This document shows positions 10,120-21,181 of a DNA stretch of 64,000 nt, piece after piece. The DNA comes from Leptura quadrifasciata. Taxonomy: Eukaryota > Arthropoda > Insecta > Coleoptera > Cerambycidae. The notes beneath the pieces are model-generated. The model was not told the DNA's origin and made no database searches. It was given only the letters and a program-made list of their open reading frames with translations. A program made the translations under genes and the position numbers. The first letter of the stretch is position 1; every line of letters starts with the position of its first letter. The stretch covers positions 21,706,178-21,770,177 of the forward strand of contig OY776679.1 in assembly GCA_963675555.1 (NCBI GenBank), given 5' to 3'.

Positions 10120-12590
10120 CCGGGTGTTAGAAAAGTATGGGAACGGTGGAAAATCTCGAAGAGTTTGCATCAAATCGAAAAATAAAAAAATACGTGTCAA
10201 AAATTTTTCAAAAAACCATCTACTGATACTAAAATGACCTCCCCACCCACCACCCTGTGGGTGGGGCGAGGGGCAACTTTAAAATTTCAAATGGAAATGC
10301 CCATTTTTTATTGCGGAATCGGATTCTACGGCAAAAAATACGTAAATTTTATTCCGGACATTTTTTTCTATTCTTGCATAGTGTCGCTGTAATCGCAAAA
10401 AATGAAAAGAAAACATTACTGTTTCAAGAGTAGCGTCTTGTGCCCATAAAAAAACGCCCAATTCAAAAACTGAAAAACACGTATTAGTTATTTTTACGAA
10501 ATCTCTCCAATGACATTGGATTTGACTCTCCCACCCCTAACCCAGTGGGTGGGGCGGGGGCAACTTTGAAATTTGTAATGAAAATCCCTATTTTTTATAG
10601 CGGATTCGGATTCTACGGCCAAAAATACGTGAATTTTATATCGTGCATTTTTTTCGATTCTTGCAAGGTGTCGCTGCAATCGCAAAAAATTGAGTGGAAA
10701 CATGAAAGTTTTGAACGCATACTTAAAAAAATACGAAAAGTAAACCTACTTATCTCAAAGTGAATGATTTCCCGAACTGTTTTGAGAACAGTGATTTAAC
10801 ACGGTCGTGCGGAATTTCCACTATTAACATTCTGTAAATTTATTAGCAGCTAGTAATTTTCAATTTACATTTTTTACAGGGCAATAAAAAACTCGATTTA
10901 AAAAAAACTAACAGTGGTATTACCTCTTAACTCAGCCACTTCAGACAAGTTCTTGAGCCCAGCCAGTGAAGGCAAGGAGGTAACTCAGCCATTTAAGGCA
11001 AGGTGAGGATTTCGGCCAGTTGAGGCAATTAGTTTACAGCTTAACTGCTACACTAGCAGGTTTTAATTTCAAGATTATAGCAGGTGTTCAAAATGGTGCC
11101 CATTAACTTCTTGACATTGTCCGAGACGAACATAAAAATTTTCAATAGCACTTCTTATCATTTGAGGTGGTATTTCTGCAAAAATGTTTATTATACGTTG
11201 CCTCAGCTCTTCCAAATCACGAGGTTTAGTGAAATAAACCTTACCCTTCACGTAGCTCCAAACAAAATAATCAAGTGGCGCGAGGTCGTCAGATCTTGCT
11301 GTCCATTCAATAGTTTCTCTTCGACTTATCCATCGATTTTCGAAAGTACCATTCAAATAGTCCCTAACAATATCCCGATAGTGTGGAGGAGCCCCATCTT
11401 GCTGGGACCAAACATTATCGAACTCTTCACCAGCAATCTCTTGTATTGCGGGAACTATTTGATTTGTCAACATTTCCAGGTATTTTTCTTCATTCAAATT
11501 TCCATCTATGAAAAACGGTCCTATGATTCGATTCCTGAAAACTGCTGCCCAAACATTTAATTTTTGTGGATACTGCGTGTGTGTTTCAAGCATCCAGTGA
11601 GGGTTTTCGTCACTCCAATATCTGAAATTATGGCGATTAACTTTTCCACTGAGTTCGAAAGTTGTTTCATCTGAGAACACAAGTAGAGATGACAAAAAAT
11701 TTGGGTTTTGGTTACTCCTTTCCATCATTAATTCACTAAATTCAATTTGCCGATCAAAATCATCTTCATTTAACTTTTGGTGAAAGTGAATTTTGTAAGG
11801 ATGAAATTTCAAAAGTTTCAAATTCTTATGAACTGAAAATGCACTTATATCAAGCTGTTGACTGGCTTTTCTTATTGATAACCTTCGATTTTTAACAAAT
11901 GCCTGGCCCACTTCCATTTGTCGAGCTTCCGATGTTTCAGATTTTGGTCTTACAGATTTTGGGCGATTTCTATTTGTCCTTGTGTCTAGGAATCGTTTGA
12001 TGGCACGGAACACAGTGGATTTCGAAATTCCCACTTGATCTACATGGAAAGTTTCGTTGAATAAAATCACAACTTCATCATAGGACCTCTCTTTATCGCC
12101 CCACCCTCGCATCATTAAAAGAGAAACTCTCTCTTCCTCTGTTAAAGTAGCCATTATGCAGAAAAAAACGCGAGAACTAACGAAAAATGAAATAACTTTT
12201 TCCGTACAAAAATGCGCTCCTGCCTCTACAAAAGTTGGAAGGAACTGCACGTTCTCGTAGAAATTTCACAAAACAAATATTGTTATTAAGAACACTTTAA
12301 AAAAAAACATTCATAAAAACCAAGATCACAGATTTTTTTTTAAACTGAATGTTTTTTTGTCAACACGAGTAGCTAGAGTTTGTAAATCTTTACAAAATTA
12401 TGGACGCTTAAGGTTTATTTCAATTTTGTGCGATTGCAGCGACACCTTGCGAGAATCGAAAAAAATGCACCATATAAAATTCACGTATTTTTTGCCGTAG
12501 AATCCGATTTCGTAATAAAAAATAGGCGTTTCCATTTGAAATTTTAAAGTTGCCCCTTGCCCCACCCACAGGGTGGAGATGTGGTCCAAA
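10120..12590 (-). mobile_element. Mariner-type element with inverted flanks
   Basis: The left side starts near 10125 with CCGGGTGTTAGAAAAGTATGG, a mariner-like end. Inverted arms flank the transposase. The left arm is 10250-10480 with a direct partial duplicate at 10540-10720, and the right arm is 12398-12575. Shared blocks include the GGGTGGGGC box, GGATTCTACGGCAAAAAATACGT and GTGTCGCTG(T/C)AATCGCA. The expected terminal motif is missing on the right, so that end is truncated or replaced. The arms may be subterminal repeats rather than true termini. Confidence 0.65.
11075..12154 (-). CDS. Mariner-family transposase, open reading frame
   Basis: This is a 359-residue open frame. I chose the ATG at 12154 (MATLTEEERVSLL) because the 32 residues upstream are Cys- and Phe-rich and unlike the family. 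Residues ~1-120 form the N-terminal helix-turn-helix region, followed by KFHPYKIHFHQKLNEDD. The catalytic acidic residues are visible as FSDETTFEL, SQQDGAPPHY and DDLAPLDYFVW. The third motif is usually SPDLTPLDYFLWG and here has P replaced by D beside the presumed catalytic Asp. The C-terminus (CQEVNGHHFEHLL) is complete. It would cut and paste its own element using the inverted ends. No stop or frameshift is seen, so it may be recently active, although one element end looks damaged. Confidence 0.85.
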   Translation of the reverse strand: MATLTEEERVSLLMMRGWGDKERSYDEVVILFNETFHVDQVGISKSTVFRAIKRFLDTRTNRNRPKSVRPKSETSEARQMEVGQAFVKNRRLSIRKASQQLDISAFSVHKNLKLLKFHPYKIHFHQKLNEDDFDRQIEFSELMMERSNQNPNFLSSLLVFSDETTFELSGKVNRHNFRYWSDENPHWMLETHTQYPQKLNVWAAVFRNRIIGPFFIDGNLNEEKYLEMLTNQIVPAIQEIAGEEFDNVWSQQDGAPPHYRDIVRDYLNGTFENRWISRRETIEWTARSDDLAPLDYFVWSYVKGKVYFTKPRDLEELRQRIINIFAEIPPQMIRSAIENFYVRLGQCQEVNGHHFEHLL

Positions 12591-12620
12591 GAGGCTGATA
12601 AATCTGTCTACCAGTTGCCA

Positions 12621-12821
12621 CTACCAAGATTCAGGACCTGGATGATTTAGGTTTGAAATCAGACATTGTTCGCATACAAATGCTCCCTGGAAAACTGCAT
12701 GCTTTACGTGTTGAACAAAAGCTACTCTAGACGGCGGTAATAAGTGAAGTGGTCTTTGGTTTTTAGTGAGATGCTTCCTTGCCTCAACTATATCATATGC
12801 AGCGTTTGATTTGTCGCACAA
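12621..12821 (-). pseudogene. Unrecognised transposon-like protein fragment
   Basis: This short minus-strand frame begins CDKSNAAYDIVEARKHL and contains RPLHLLPPSRVAFVQHVKHA. The pattern LPPSRVA...QHVKHAVFQ resembles segments of repeated, uncharacterised insect transposon-associated proteins. Nothing continues on either side. I do not assign a family. Confidence 0.3.
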
Positions 12822-12891
12822 TACACGGAAGGGAATTTTAAACGGTTAGTCCCGCGCCGTCCAGATCTGCCAGATCGCATCTACCGACTTA

Positions 12892-13108
12892 AGCCCCGTT
12901 CAGATAGTTGCAGAATGCGAATTTCGGCTTGCTGATTTTTTTTAAATTCGACATATAAGTCAATTTGCTAATTTAACTTCTAGTTAAAAGTGAACGAATT
13001 GTCTTACGAATATTTCGCTACACCTGCAAGAAAATTGAACTGTTTTAGAACAAATTTTATACAAATCAGCACAAAAAATTCGCATTCCGCAACTATCTGA
13101 ACGGGGCT
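12892..13108. mobile_element. 217-bp MITE with TTA duplication (PIF/Harbinger type)
   Basis: Terminal inverted repeats start AGCCCCGTTCAGATAGTTGC at 12892 and end with its complement (one mismatch) at 13108. They are followed inside by GAATGCGAATT-like inverted sequence. Direct TTA copies at 12889-12891 and 13109-13111 flank it. A 3-bp TTA duplication with short repeats fits PIF/Harbinger MITEs. The interior is AT-rich and non-coding, so it depends on a transposase made elsewhere. Confidence 0.85.
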
Positions 13109-13319
13109 TTAGCTTCTCAAGGTACAGATATTTTGATCTCCTTACACGTAAAGATTGCATCGTTTATTTTCGCCAAATATCAAGTTATTGAAAGGACGAG
13201 CAGTTCGGTTATGGTAAATCCTCTTTAAATTCCGAGGCTTCTGAGGGGACTGAACGAGCGGTCAGATATTTTAGGCGTGTTTACAATCCAGAAGGGATTT
13301 GTTGTGTCAGTAAAGATGG

Positions 13320-14115
13320 GCAGAGTTCAAAAAAGAAGAAAAATTGCACTTATGGCTCTATGTATCTGGCAAATTTGTGAAAATTAAAAGAAAAATCGAA
13401 CAAAGAGAAAATAAATGTGGACATATGCGTTTAATCAGAGAACTTTTAATGATGAACCACGTGTTAGTTTCAGAGATTTATCTCTAAACTTGAATGTAGA
13501 CAGAAATAAAATTTCGATGTGCCTTAAACATCATAATTTCAAACCATATAAGCCCAAGTTTTTACATACTATGGAATATTGCTTCTAGGCACAGAGTTTG
13601 TTTTTAAATGACAGAAATTTTTTGGAAAAAAAATATTTTCAATGATGAAGATTTTTACAATAAATGGCGCGATCTCATCGCAAAATTCAATGTATTGGTC
13701 AACAGTAAACCCATACTGCGTTATAAATTGTAAACGGCAATATTCGAAGAAAATAAATGTCTGATGTGGAATTTTAAATTAGACCTTGATTGGACCATTT
13801 TTCTTTGATGGCACTTAAATAGTGTGAGATCCCTACATTTTTTAACACATGAATTTCGAGACACCGCTCAAAATTTACCTTTATCAGTACAATAAAATCT
13901 CTATTTCCAACTAGTCGGGGCTTCTATTCATAATGCAGTAATAGTTAAAAATTGGCTGAATACAACTTCCCTGTACGTTAGATTGGAAGAAATAGTCCTT
14001 TAATTGCGTGGCGACCTAGATCACCAGACGTCACACCTATGGATTTTTATTTTTGATGTACTATAAAAAAATTAAGTCTATAAAAATAGGCTACGAAATA
14101 GAGCAGGACAGAATT
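13320..14115 (+). pseudogene. Decayed mariner-type transposase
   Basis: The plus strand contains scattered pieces of a mariner-like transposase in changing frames. A linker resembling HHNFKPYKPKF lies near 13530. A degenerate middle follows, and near 14005 AWRPRSPDVTPMDFYF stands for the third catalytic motif (usually WPPRSPDLTPLDF). Many stops and frameshifts show that it is old and inactive. The start is poorly defined. Confidence 0.65.
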
Positions 14116-14127
14116 ATAGAAGCATGT

Positions 14128-14330
14128 AATAAATATAAATAAATAAGTAAATACCACAGAAATTAGACAATCCCCAATTCCAGAAGTCAGGGCTTGTGCG
14201 GAAGGGGGTTACACATTGAAAAAACGCGGACATACAACCATTTCCTCCGACAGTGCCAGTGCCGGAGCCAGGATTCGAACCCGGTGGTGTGATGTCCGTG
14301 TGATTAATCGCAAAGCAAACAGACTTTATT
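14128..14330 (-). repeat. tRNA-derived SINE, copy 1
   Basis: The minus strand carries the Pol III B box within GGGTTCGAATCCTGGCTCCGG, then the family body GTCGGAGGAAATGGTTGTATG and CGCGTTTTTTCAATGTGTA, ending GATTGTCTAATTTCTGTGG. The A-box half is truncated. It shares the same core with the copies at 17107-17340 and 44925-45065. Confidence 0.85.
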
Positions 14331-14454
14331 AAAATTAATACATACTATTGCCTCCCTGGTAACTTTTTGAAATGAAATTTAAAAAAAAGTGGATAAATTT
14401 TAACAAATTTATTTTTAAAATGTGTAATTTTCTTTGGAAAATCATGTCTTGAAG

Positions 14455-14661
14455 ATGATGCGCCCTAGACGGCAGCATATATAAGAAGCCGCACAACGCG
14501 GGGAACGTCAGTTCAGTTCGAGCAACGAGGAGCAGCAGTAGACAGTTTTCAGTGAGAACCTGAAGATGGCAGATGGGATTCTGCCGAAACGACGTTTAGA
14601 CAATTGTGACCCCTGGAGGAGTTGATCATCGACGCGGGAGAGCACCCGGAAATACAATAAC

Positions 14662-14665
<4 letters not shown>
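14455..14665 (+). mobile_element. Penelope-type terminal repeat, inverted partner of 7186-7440
   Basis: Nearly the whole unit matches the complement of 7186-7440. It includes the promoter, GAGCAACGAGGAGCAGCAGTA, CCTGAAGATGGCAGATG and the CGAAACGACG block, and ends in GCGGGAGAGCACCCGGAAATAC followed by a TA microsatellite. No coding part of a Penelope ORF is attached. It is a solo terminal repeat, or the left-over start of an element. Confidence 0.7.
14478..14512 (+). promoter_or_regulatory. TATA box and initiator of the Penelope-type repeat
   Basis: TATATAAG at 14478-14485 lies 32 bases before the A of an arthropod-type initiator TCAGT (14508-14512), which is ideal Pol II core-promoter spacing. 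The same arrangement is kept in the inverted copy (7395 to 7363), so the promoter is part of the repeat. Confidence 0.7.

Positions 14666-14706
<41 letters not shown>
14666..14706. repeat. (TA)n microsatellite
   Basis: An essentially pure alternating TA run, directly 3' of the Penelope-type repeat. A shorter TATATATATA run lies beside the other copy near 7190, so the microsatellite may belong to the element end or its preferred target. Confidence 0.9.
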
Positions 14707-14709
<3 letters not shown>

Positions 14710-14946
14710 ACACGTAGACAGTTACATATAAGTTTTCATAAAAATGCATAATTTTGGCTCAAAATCTAAAAAAAAACGCAAAATTATACATATATATTTC
14801 TTTCGCGCCCTCTAGCGGCGAAACTATGCGGAATTCGAGAAAAATCCTAAAAAACTCTAAAATTCATATATATACATATATTTCTCAAAAACAACCCTTT
14901 TTTGGAACTGTGGGGGGTGAAAATCATGTTTAGACGACGCAAATAC

Positions 14947-17507
14947 TTAACTTTTTATAGGTCTCATAGCTGTAGAAAAATTTTCTTTAATTTTTCCTAA
15001 TTTGAAGGGACTAATTGGAGTATACTTGTTACATCTCAATATAATCCGCATTCGTCTATTTTGTAACTTTTGTAGTTGTATTGCTGCTGAATTGCTGTCA
15101 AAAAGATATAAAATACTAGAGTAGTAATCAGAATGGGGTTGTATTATAGATTTATATACAGTGATGTTAGTCATTAATAACAAATTGTTCGATATCCCTG
15201 AGAAAAAGAAAAGTTTTTTAGGCATTTTGTTTTTTATATAATTGAAATGTTCTTTAAAATTCAAATTATTATCAAGATAAAATCCCAAATATTTTATTTT
15301 TGTGACAATTTCAATGTTCGTTTGTAGAAAATATAGTTTAATATTTTGCATATTAATATTTTTATATGTGTGATTTGTTGTTATAATCATAGCTTTTGTT
15401 TTATTTATGTTTAATTTCAATTTATTAGCATTTAGGTATTCTTCAACATTAACAAGTTCGTGGTTCGTTTTATCTACAGCAGCATGTACATCATTTTCTA
15501 AGGTGGCTATAAGTGTGTCGTCAGTAAATAAGTTAACAAAATTGCAGGATGTACACTTACGAAAATCATTTAAGTAAATTATAAAAAGAATTGGTCCTAA
15601 TACACTGCTCTGAGGTACACCATATTAGTTTTCTAAGAGTAAGGAAAACAAATTATTAATTTTTGTGACTTGGAAGCGATTTGCCAGATAATTTTCAAAC
15701 CAGCGAAGTACAATTCCGTTAATACCATAATATTCTAATTTTTTTAATAAGTTTCTATCAATTGTTTCAAATGCTCTAGTAAAATCTAAAAATATTGCTA
15801 TAATATATTTATTGTCATCAATGTTTTGAATCCATTCTGAAATCGTTAACTGTAAAGTAGTTTCGCACGAAATTTTTTTCTAAATCTTGACTGATTTGAA
15901 ATGAATAAATTGTTACTGTTAAAGTAATTAAGCAATTGTTCATGTACTGCCAGTTTTAATATTTTTCTATTGGTGGAAAAGTATTAATAGGCCTGAAATT
16001 TGAGGAATCATTGCTATTTTTAATTTTTTCTATAGGTATAACAGTGCTAATTTTCAATTTATCTGGAACTATACCAGTCTGTAGAGACGCATTTATAAAT
16101 TTTAACAATATCGGTCCTAATGTATCAAAACACTTTTTAATCATACCTTGACTTAAAACTTCATGATCATTCATTTTATTATCAAGTTTTTTAACAATCT
16201 CACTTAAGTCATAAAGATTTAATAGTTCTGTTAATGTACGAGATAAAAAGTTGTCATTTTCGTTCCATATAATGTATATAGTATTTAGTATAGAGTCAGA
16301 TATATCCCTTATACTCGAGACAAAGTATTTATTAAAGTTTTCTGCTATTTCACTTTCATGCTTAATTTTAATTATAGAGTTATTCTTATCTTTAAATAAA
16401 ATTGAGTTATTAAGAGATGATTTGTTGTCGTTTTTAATCACCTTTTTAAAGTTTTCCACATTTTTTTTAGAATTATTTTTATAAGCATCAATTTTATTCT
16501 CATAATAGATATTTTTTTATAATCCAGTAGAGATCCTGTTTGATTTCTAAATGTTTTGTATCGATTCCAGAAAAATTCGTTCTCGCCTTCGATTTGACAT
16601 TTTTTAAAGTTTTTGTATGCTAGGTCTCTCTGTTGAGCAGAAATACGAACTTCACTGTCATACCACGGTAAATAATTTGATTGACACCATTTATTTTTAA
16701 TTGGGCAAATACTGTTTATCACTTGTGTAGTCTCACTAGCTAAGAAATTTAATATGTTTTCTGGGTCATTGCAAAATATGTTCCAATTAATGTAAATTCT
16801 CATTAATTTTTATAATATTCGATGCACTAAAATTTCTGTATGTAACAGAATGACTGTTATTTTTTGTTGAATTTCTCCTACAGATTGAAATTATTGAATG
16901 GTCAGAAATTTTACGGACATCATGTACAATTGCTTGTACATTACTATTTGTGACGACGTAATCTATTACAGTATGAGTATTAATTATTTGTTCTAATCCT
17001 AATGTCTGAAATACATTTTTTTATATTATTAACATATGTAGTATTAGCAATGAAATTTAAATTAAAGTTACCAATAAACAGGGAACATTTTTTGTAATTG
17101 TAATTTTGTCTGGTCGATAGCCGAGTGGGTTAAGGCGCGAGGTGGCAATCGCGATTAATCACACGGACATCGCACCGCCAGGTTCGAATCCTGGCTCCGG
17201 TACTGTCGGAGGAAATGGTTGTATGTCCGCGTTTTTTCAATGTGTAGCCACCTTCCGCACAAGAAATATGAAGACACCTCCAGTATGTCTACAATTGGAA
17301 CCAACCCTCACTAATTCATAATTGTCTATTGTTAATTCTAAATCGTCCATATCATCTGTTGTTCGTGATTCACTTAATAATATTATAGATGGATTCATGT
17401 ATAGTAAAATCATCTAAAATTAGAATGTCAGATCTATAAATGCAATACAAAGAAGTTATCGATTCGTGGAGTAGTTCAAAGTTAGTATTATTACATGCTG
17501 GGGTATA
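14947..17507 (-). pseudogene. Jockey-like LINE, split by a SINE
   Basis: From 17507 downward the minus strand gives fragments of an endonuclease domain (SDILILDDF near 17400; DVRKISDHSIISICRR near 16880), then an inter-domain segment (16803-15956) containing NSNDSSNFRPINTFPPIEKY. The RT core follows between about 15960 and 15420, with GVPQSS(V)LGPILFIIY-like sequence and a catalytic FTDDTLI in place of YADD. The C-terminal part is 15420-14947 (LNINKTKAMIITTN, KIKYLGFYLDNNL). Frameshifts and stops occur throughout. The SINE at 17107-17340 interrupts the endonuclease, and the mariner at 17510 cuts the upstream end. Confidence 0.8.
17107..17340 (+). repeat. tRNA-derived SINE, most complete copy
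   Basis: A Pol III A box (GATAGCCGAGTGGGTTAAGGC) and B box (GGTTCGAATCCTGGC) lie in a tRNA-like head of about 95 bases with a long variable region, resembling a class II (Ser or Leu) tRNA. The unrelated body begins GTCGGAGGAAATGG and ends AATTGTCTATTG. It inserted into the LINE at 14947-17507. It is not a tRNA gene, since the acceptor arm does not close and the body is shared with 14128-14330 and 44925-45065. Confidence 0.88.
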
Positions 17508-17509
17508 TA

Positions 17510-18080
17510 CAGGGTGTTATTTAAGTACGTGGCCAAACTTCAAGGAGTAATTCCTTGAGCTATTCTAAGACGAAAAGTTTATATAAACATAGGTCCGGTA
17601 ATGCTTCGTTTTCAAGATAGAGAGTATCAAACTTTCTTTAAAAAATCTTTTTTCCCTAAAAATGTTAATAATCCTTTAGCCGATTTTGTTGAAATTTGGC
17701 AGTGTTATTTATGGTAGACAGAGACTAATTTTTCCCTAAGTAGATTAAAATTACTAAGTACAGCGGCGTCCAGGGGGCACCTTAACCTATTTTGGCAAAA
17801 AAAATGTGCGCCACTGGTTTTATTAAAACTGTTATAATTTTTATCGCATTAAGCAACTAAAAATAAAACTTTTTTGTCTCTTGAATTTTTATCGTATCTT
17901 GCTTCGTTTTCGAGAAAAAAATTAAAATCACTTTATTACATGTTCCTGGGACAACATAATAAGGAACTACAACTAACAACTATCAGAAAGTAGGTTATTT
18001 GTTTCCATGTCAATAGTCTATTCTGGTCTTAGAAATTGTTATAAAAATTAATGCTGGCTAAAAAATTTTTTTTGTTTTAT
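17510..18080 (+). repeat. Left inverted repeat of the 3.67-kb mariner
   Basis: Matches the complement of 20597-21179 over essentially its whole length, for example ACGTGGCCAAACTTCAAGG, AACATAGGTCCGGTAATGC and GTTAAGGTGCCCC-type blocks. It is non-coding. Confidence 0.85.
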
Positions 18081-18223
18081 TAATTAAGTATTAAAACCAC
18101 ACTTGAGCAAATGGTACGCAATTTTTTTATTAAAAAAATATTTAACAACAAGTAACACAAAACTTACAATAGTTGCTGAAAATGGCAAGCATTAGCTCGT
18201 CTTAATATCGATTGCCGGACACG

Positions 18224-20274
18224 CTAAAATATTCCCGGCGTATATCTTATCCGATTACAGGAATCCCGCATCCGTTGGATTAATTCTTTTCTAGTGTTGA
18301 TCGAAGTTCTATAAACGAGGGTTTTTAAATGCCCCCAAAGGAAAAAATCTAACGGATTTAAATCCGGCGACCTAGGTAGCCATGACTGTGGACCCGCGTG
18401 AGCGATCCAGTTTTCTCCATAAGTTTCATTCAGAAATTGACGTACTACTATGCTAAAGTGAGGTGGGGCCTCATCGTGCATGAACCACATTGTTCGTCTT
18501 TCTGCCAGTGGAACATTTTCTAATAGTTCAGGTAACACAAATTCCAAAAAATGACGATACTCTTGACCATTTAATCTCGGGGGTAAAAAATGAGGTCCAA
18601 TAGATAATCACCTGCAATACCAACCCAAACATTCACGGAAAACTGTTGTTGATAATTGGTTTCTACAACCGCATGGGGATTTTCGTCAGTCCAGATATGA
18701 TTATTATGAAATGTCGGAGATGCTACCTGTTGTTTCGAAAGGTAAGTACAATAAACAACTCGCTGGGGAAAATCGGCAGGTAATAACGCTTGAACACGCT
18801 GTACGTGGTAAGGATACAGTTGATTCTCCCTTAAAATCTGCCATACAGTAAAGTGAGAAATGTCTAATTGTTGTGCAATTCTGCGTGTACCTGTGTCGAG
18901 GCTACGCTCAACCAAAGGCTCAATTTCATGTAAAACTGCTTCCTCTACCTCCACTGTTCTTGTGAACGATCCATGCTTTAATGAATGTCTGAAGGATGTA
19001 TTTTCTGCTCGAAAAACTTAGAAAAATTAAAAAAAATAGGAAAAAGAAAAAATTAATTTTCTTTTTCCTCAACCTTTTCCTAATTCTAAATAATAAATAT
19101 TACGTTCACAAAATTTTTAGGGTTCAACACGACTGTTTCAAGCGGAGAATAATGTAATGAATCATACTTACTGTCGTTTATGCTTAACTGCTGCTCTGAT
19201 GGTATCAATTGGACGACGTCGTAACACTATAAATCTAACACTGTCTGTATCACACTCTCTTAAAATTAAACCTGAAAAGGAATTTTGTTAGAAAACACAA
19301 CTAAAAGACAATATAAAGTTCAAAATGTATATATTAAATCTTTTAAAAAATTTATGTTTTTACAACAACTTTTTTCAAGAGAAAATGTTAACAAACAATG
19401 GTCTGACCCGTGTACAACACATGGTGAGGAACGGGACGATTCATACGGTACCAACTACCATCCAATATGCAGTTTGATAAGCTAACGATGCACAAAAAGA
19501 TTCAAGAAAAGTTTCATGTAACTGAAATTTTGGTGGGCTTTTGCTTGCCTGTCTTATAAACGTATTTATTAATTCACATAAATTTTGGTCGCTCCTCGGA
19601 GCTTAAAATTGCTTGAAGCGTCTCTACTTCGTTTGTATTATGCAATAACAACTTTTTACGTTCAGGCAAGGCAGATCCCATGCACGTGTGAGTACATGGT
19701 ATAGATACTTTTTTGACTCCGAATCACTGAGGAACCGGTTTAGGGCAAACCCCGTCAAAACACATCATTTCCCCGTCAAATCCGACTGCTAGGAAATGAT
19801 GGGGGTCCCATGTCGCTAAGGGCTATTTTCGCTATAACTTCCGATATACTTTGAATAGTCGTTGGACTAACTACAATACCTCGTAAGAGTTGCAGTGCTT
19901 GACAACGTGGATTCGTAAAAGGGTTTTTAATCTTGGAAATTTTGAAGTTCAAGTCCAATTTTAGTATACTTTCTAAAATTGGGTGGTCGGGGCGACATTA
20001 CATCCCTGTGCAGCGACATTTACTACACTTTCTAAATTAACGCTCCTTGAAGAGTTAGCGAAAATTTGGCATAAAAAATGCTCCGAAGAGCAAAATTATG
20101 TTTCCAAGAAGAGTCGGATTTTGTTACAACGTCGAAAAGTATATCGGGCTTATTTGGTACAAGGAGATAAGGACGTCTCTCTTGATAAATCCGTCTAGCC
20201 GCTCTGGAATTGCCTTGGGCCATTCCATAAACAAAATGCACATCGGCCATTTCCGCGTTTGTAAATTGATCCAT
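18224..20274 (-). pseudogene. Interrupted mariner-superfamily transposase
   Basis: The N-terminus is at 20274 (TNAEMADVHFVYGMAQGNSR, then RRIYQERRP). The rest resumes about 1.1 kb away at about 19000 (RHSLKHGSFTRTVEVEEAV) and continues in the frame 18954-18571 with RIAQQLDISHFTVWQILREN and YPYHVQRVQALLPADFPQR. The first catalytic block is internally deleted: IWTDE runs directly into NPHAVVETN. After a break near 18560 the last part, 18547-18224, carries FMHDEAPPHF and RSPDLNPLDFFLWGHLK. The 1.1-kb gap is either an insertion or an intron, and I do not recognise its content. The copy is not functional. Confidence 0.8.
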
Positions 20275-20596
20275 TTTCTAATATCAGTAACAAATTTTAT
20301 GGCTTAAAACTCTTAAAAACACTTCAAATAATTACGGTCAAATAATTACATACGCACTGTTTAAATTTATGTCAGTTATGTCAAAGTCAAATTTGTTTGA
20401 TCAATTGATTTTCCTTCCACGGCAATCTTACTTTTTGTAACTTTCAAATATTGTAGTAATAAATAAAGTTATGCATTTTATGTTTATTTGTTTTATCTAA
20501 GCGAAAAAAATCAATAGATGGCTGGTGTAATTTTAATTGCTTAATCAGAAATAAAAATCAGTTCATTGCATGCCCACGGACAACAAAAAAAAAATA

Positions 20597-21179
20597 ATAA
20601 AACAAAAATTTTTTTTAGCTAGCATTAATTTTTATAACAATATCTAAGACTAGAATAGACTATTGATATGGAAACAAATAACAGGTACACCCCACTTTCT
20701 GATAGTTGGTAGTTTTAGTTCCTTATTATGTTGTCCCAGGGACATATAATAAAGTGATTTTAATTTTTTTCTCGAAAACCAAGCAAGATACGATAAAAAT
20801 TCAAGAGACAAAAAAGTTTTATTTTTAGTTGCTTAATGCGATAAAAATTGTAACAGTTTTAATAAAATTAGTGGCGCACAATTTTTTTGTCAAAAATAGG
20901 TTAAGGTGCCCCTCTGGACGCCACTGGACTTAGTAATTTTAATCTACTTAGGGCAAAATTAGTCCCTTTCTACCACAAATAACACTGTCAAATTTCAACA
21001 AAATCGGCTAAAGGATTATTAACATTTTTAGGAAAAAAAAGATTTTTTTAAAGAAAGTTTGACACACTGTATCTTGAAAACGAAGCATTACCGGACCTAT
21101 GTTTATATAAACTTTTCGTCTTAGAATCGCTCAAGGAATTACCCCTTGAAGTTTGGCCACGTACTTAAATAACACCCTG
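20597..21179 (-). repeat. Right inverted repeat of the 3.67-kb mariner
   Basis: Complement of 17510-18080. It ends in AACACCCTG at 21179 followed by TA. Confidence 0.85.
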
Positions 21180-21181
21180 TA

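Larger units (their letters stand above)
17510..21179 (-). mobile_element. Long-TIR mariner-superfamily element
   Basis: The element starts CAGGGTGTTATTTAAGTACG at 17510 and ends with its complement at 21179, with TA on both sides (17508-17509 and 21180-21181). The inverted arms are about 571 bases (17510-18080) and 583 bases (20597-21179) with only scattered differences, far longer than usual mariner ends. The interior holds a broken transposase gene on the minus strand. The left flank is LINE sequence, so it inserted into the LINE at 14947-17507. Confidence 0.85.

Noticed and set aside
17111..17206. tRNA-Ser/Leu-like gene
   Set aside because: Good A and B boxes, but the acceptor stem does not pair and the sequence continues into a repeated SINE body shared with two other loci.
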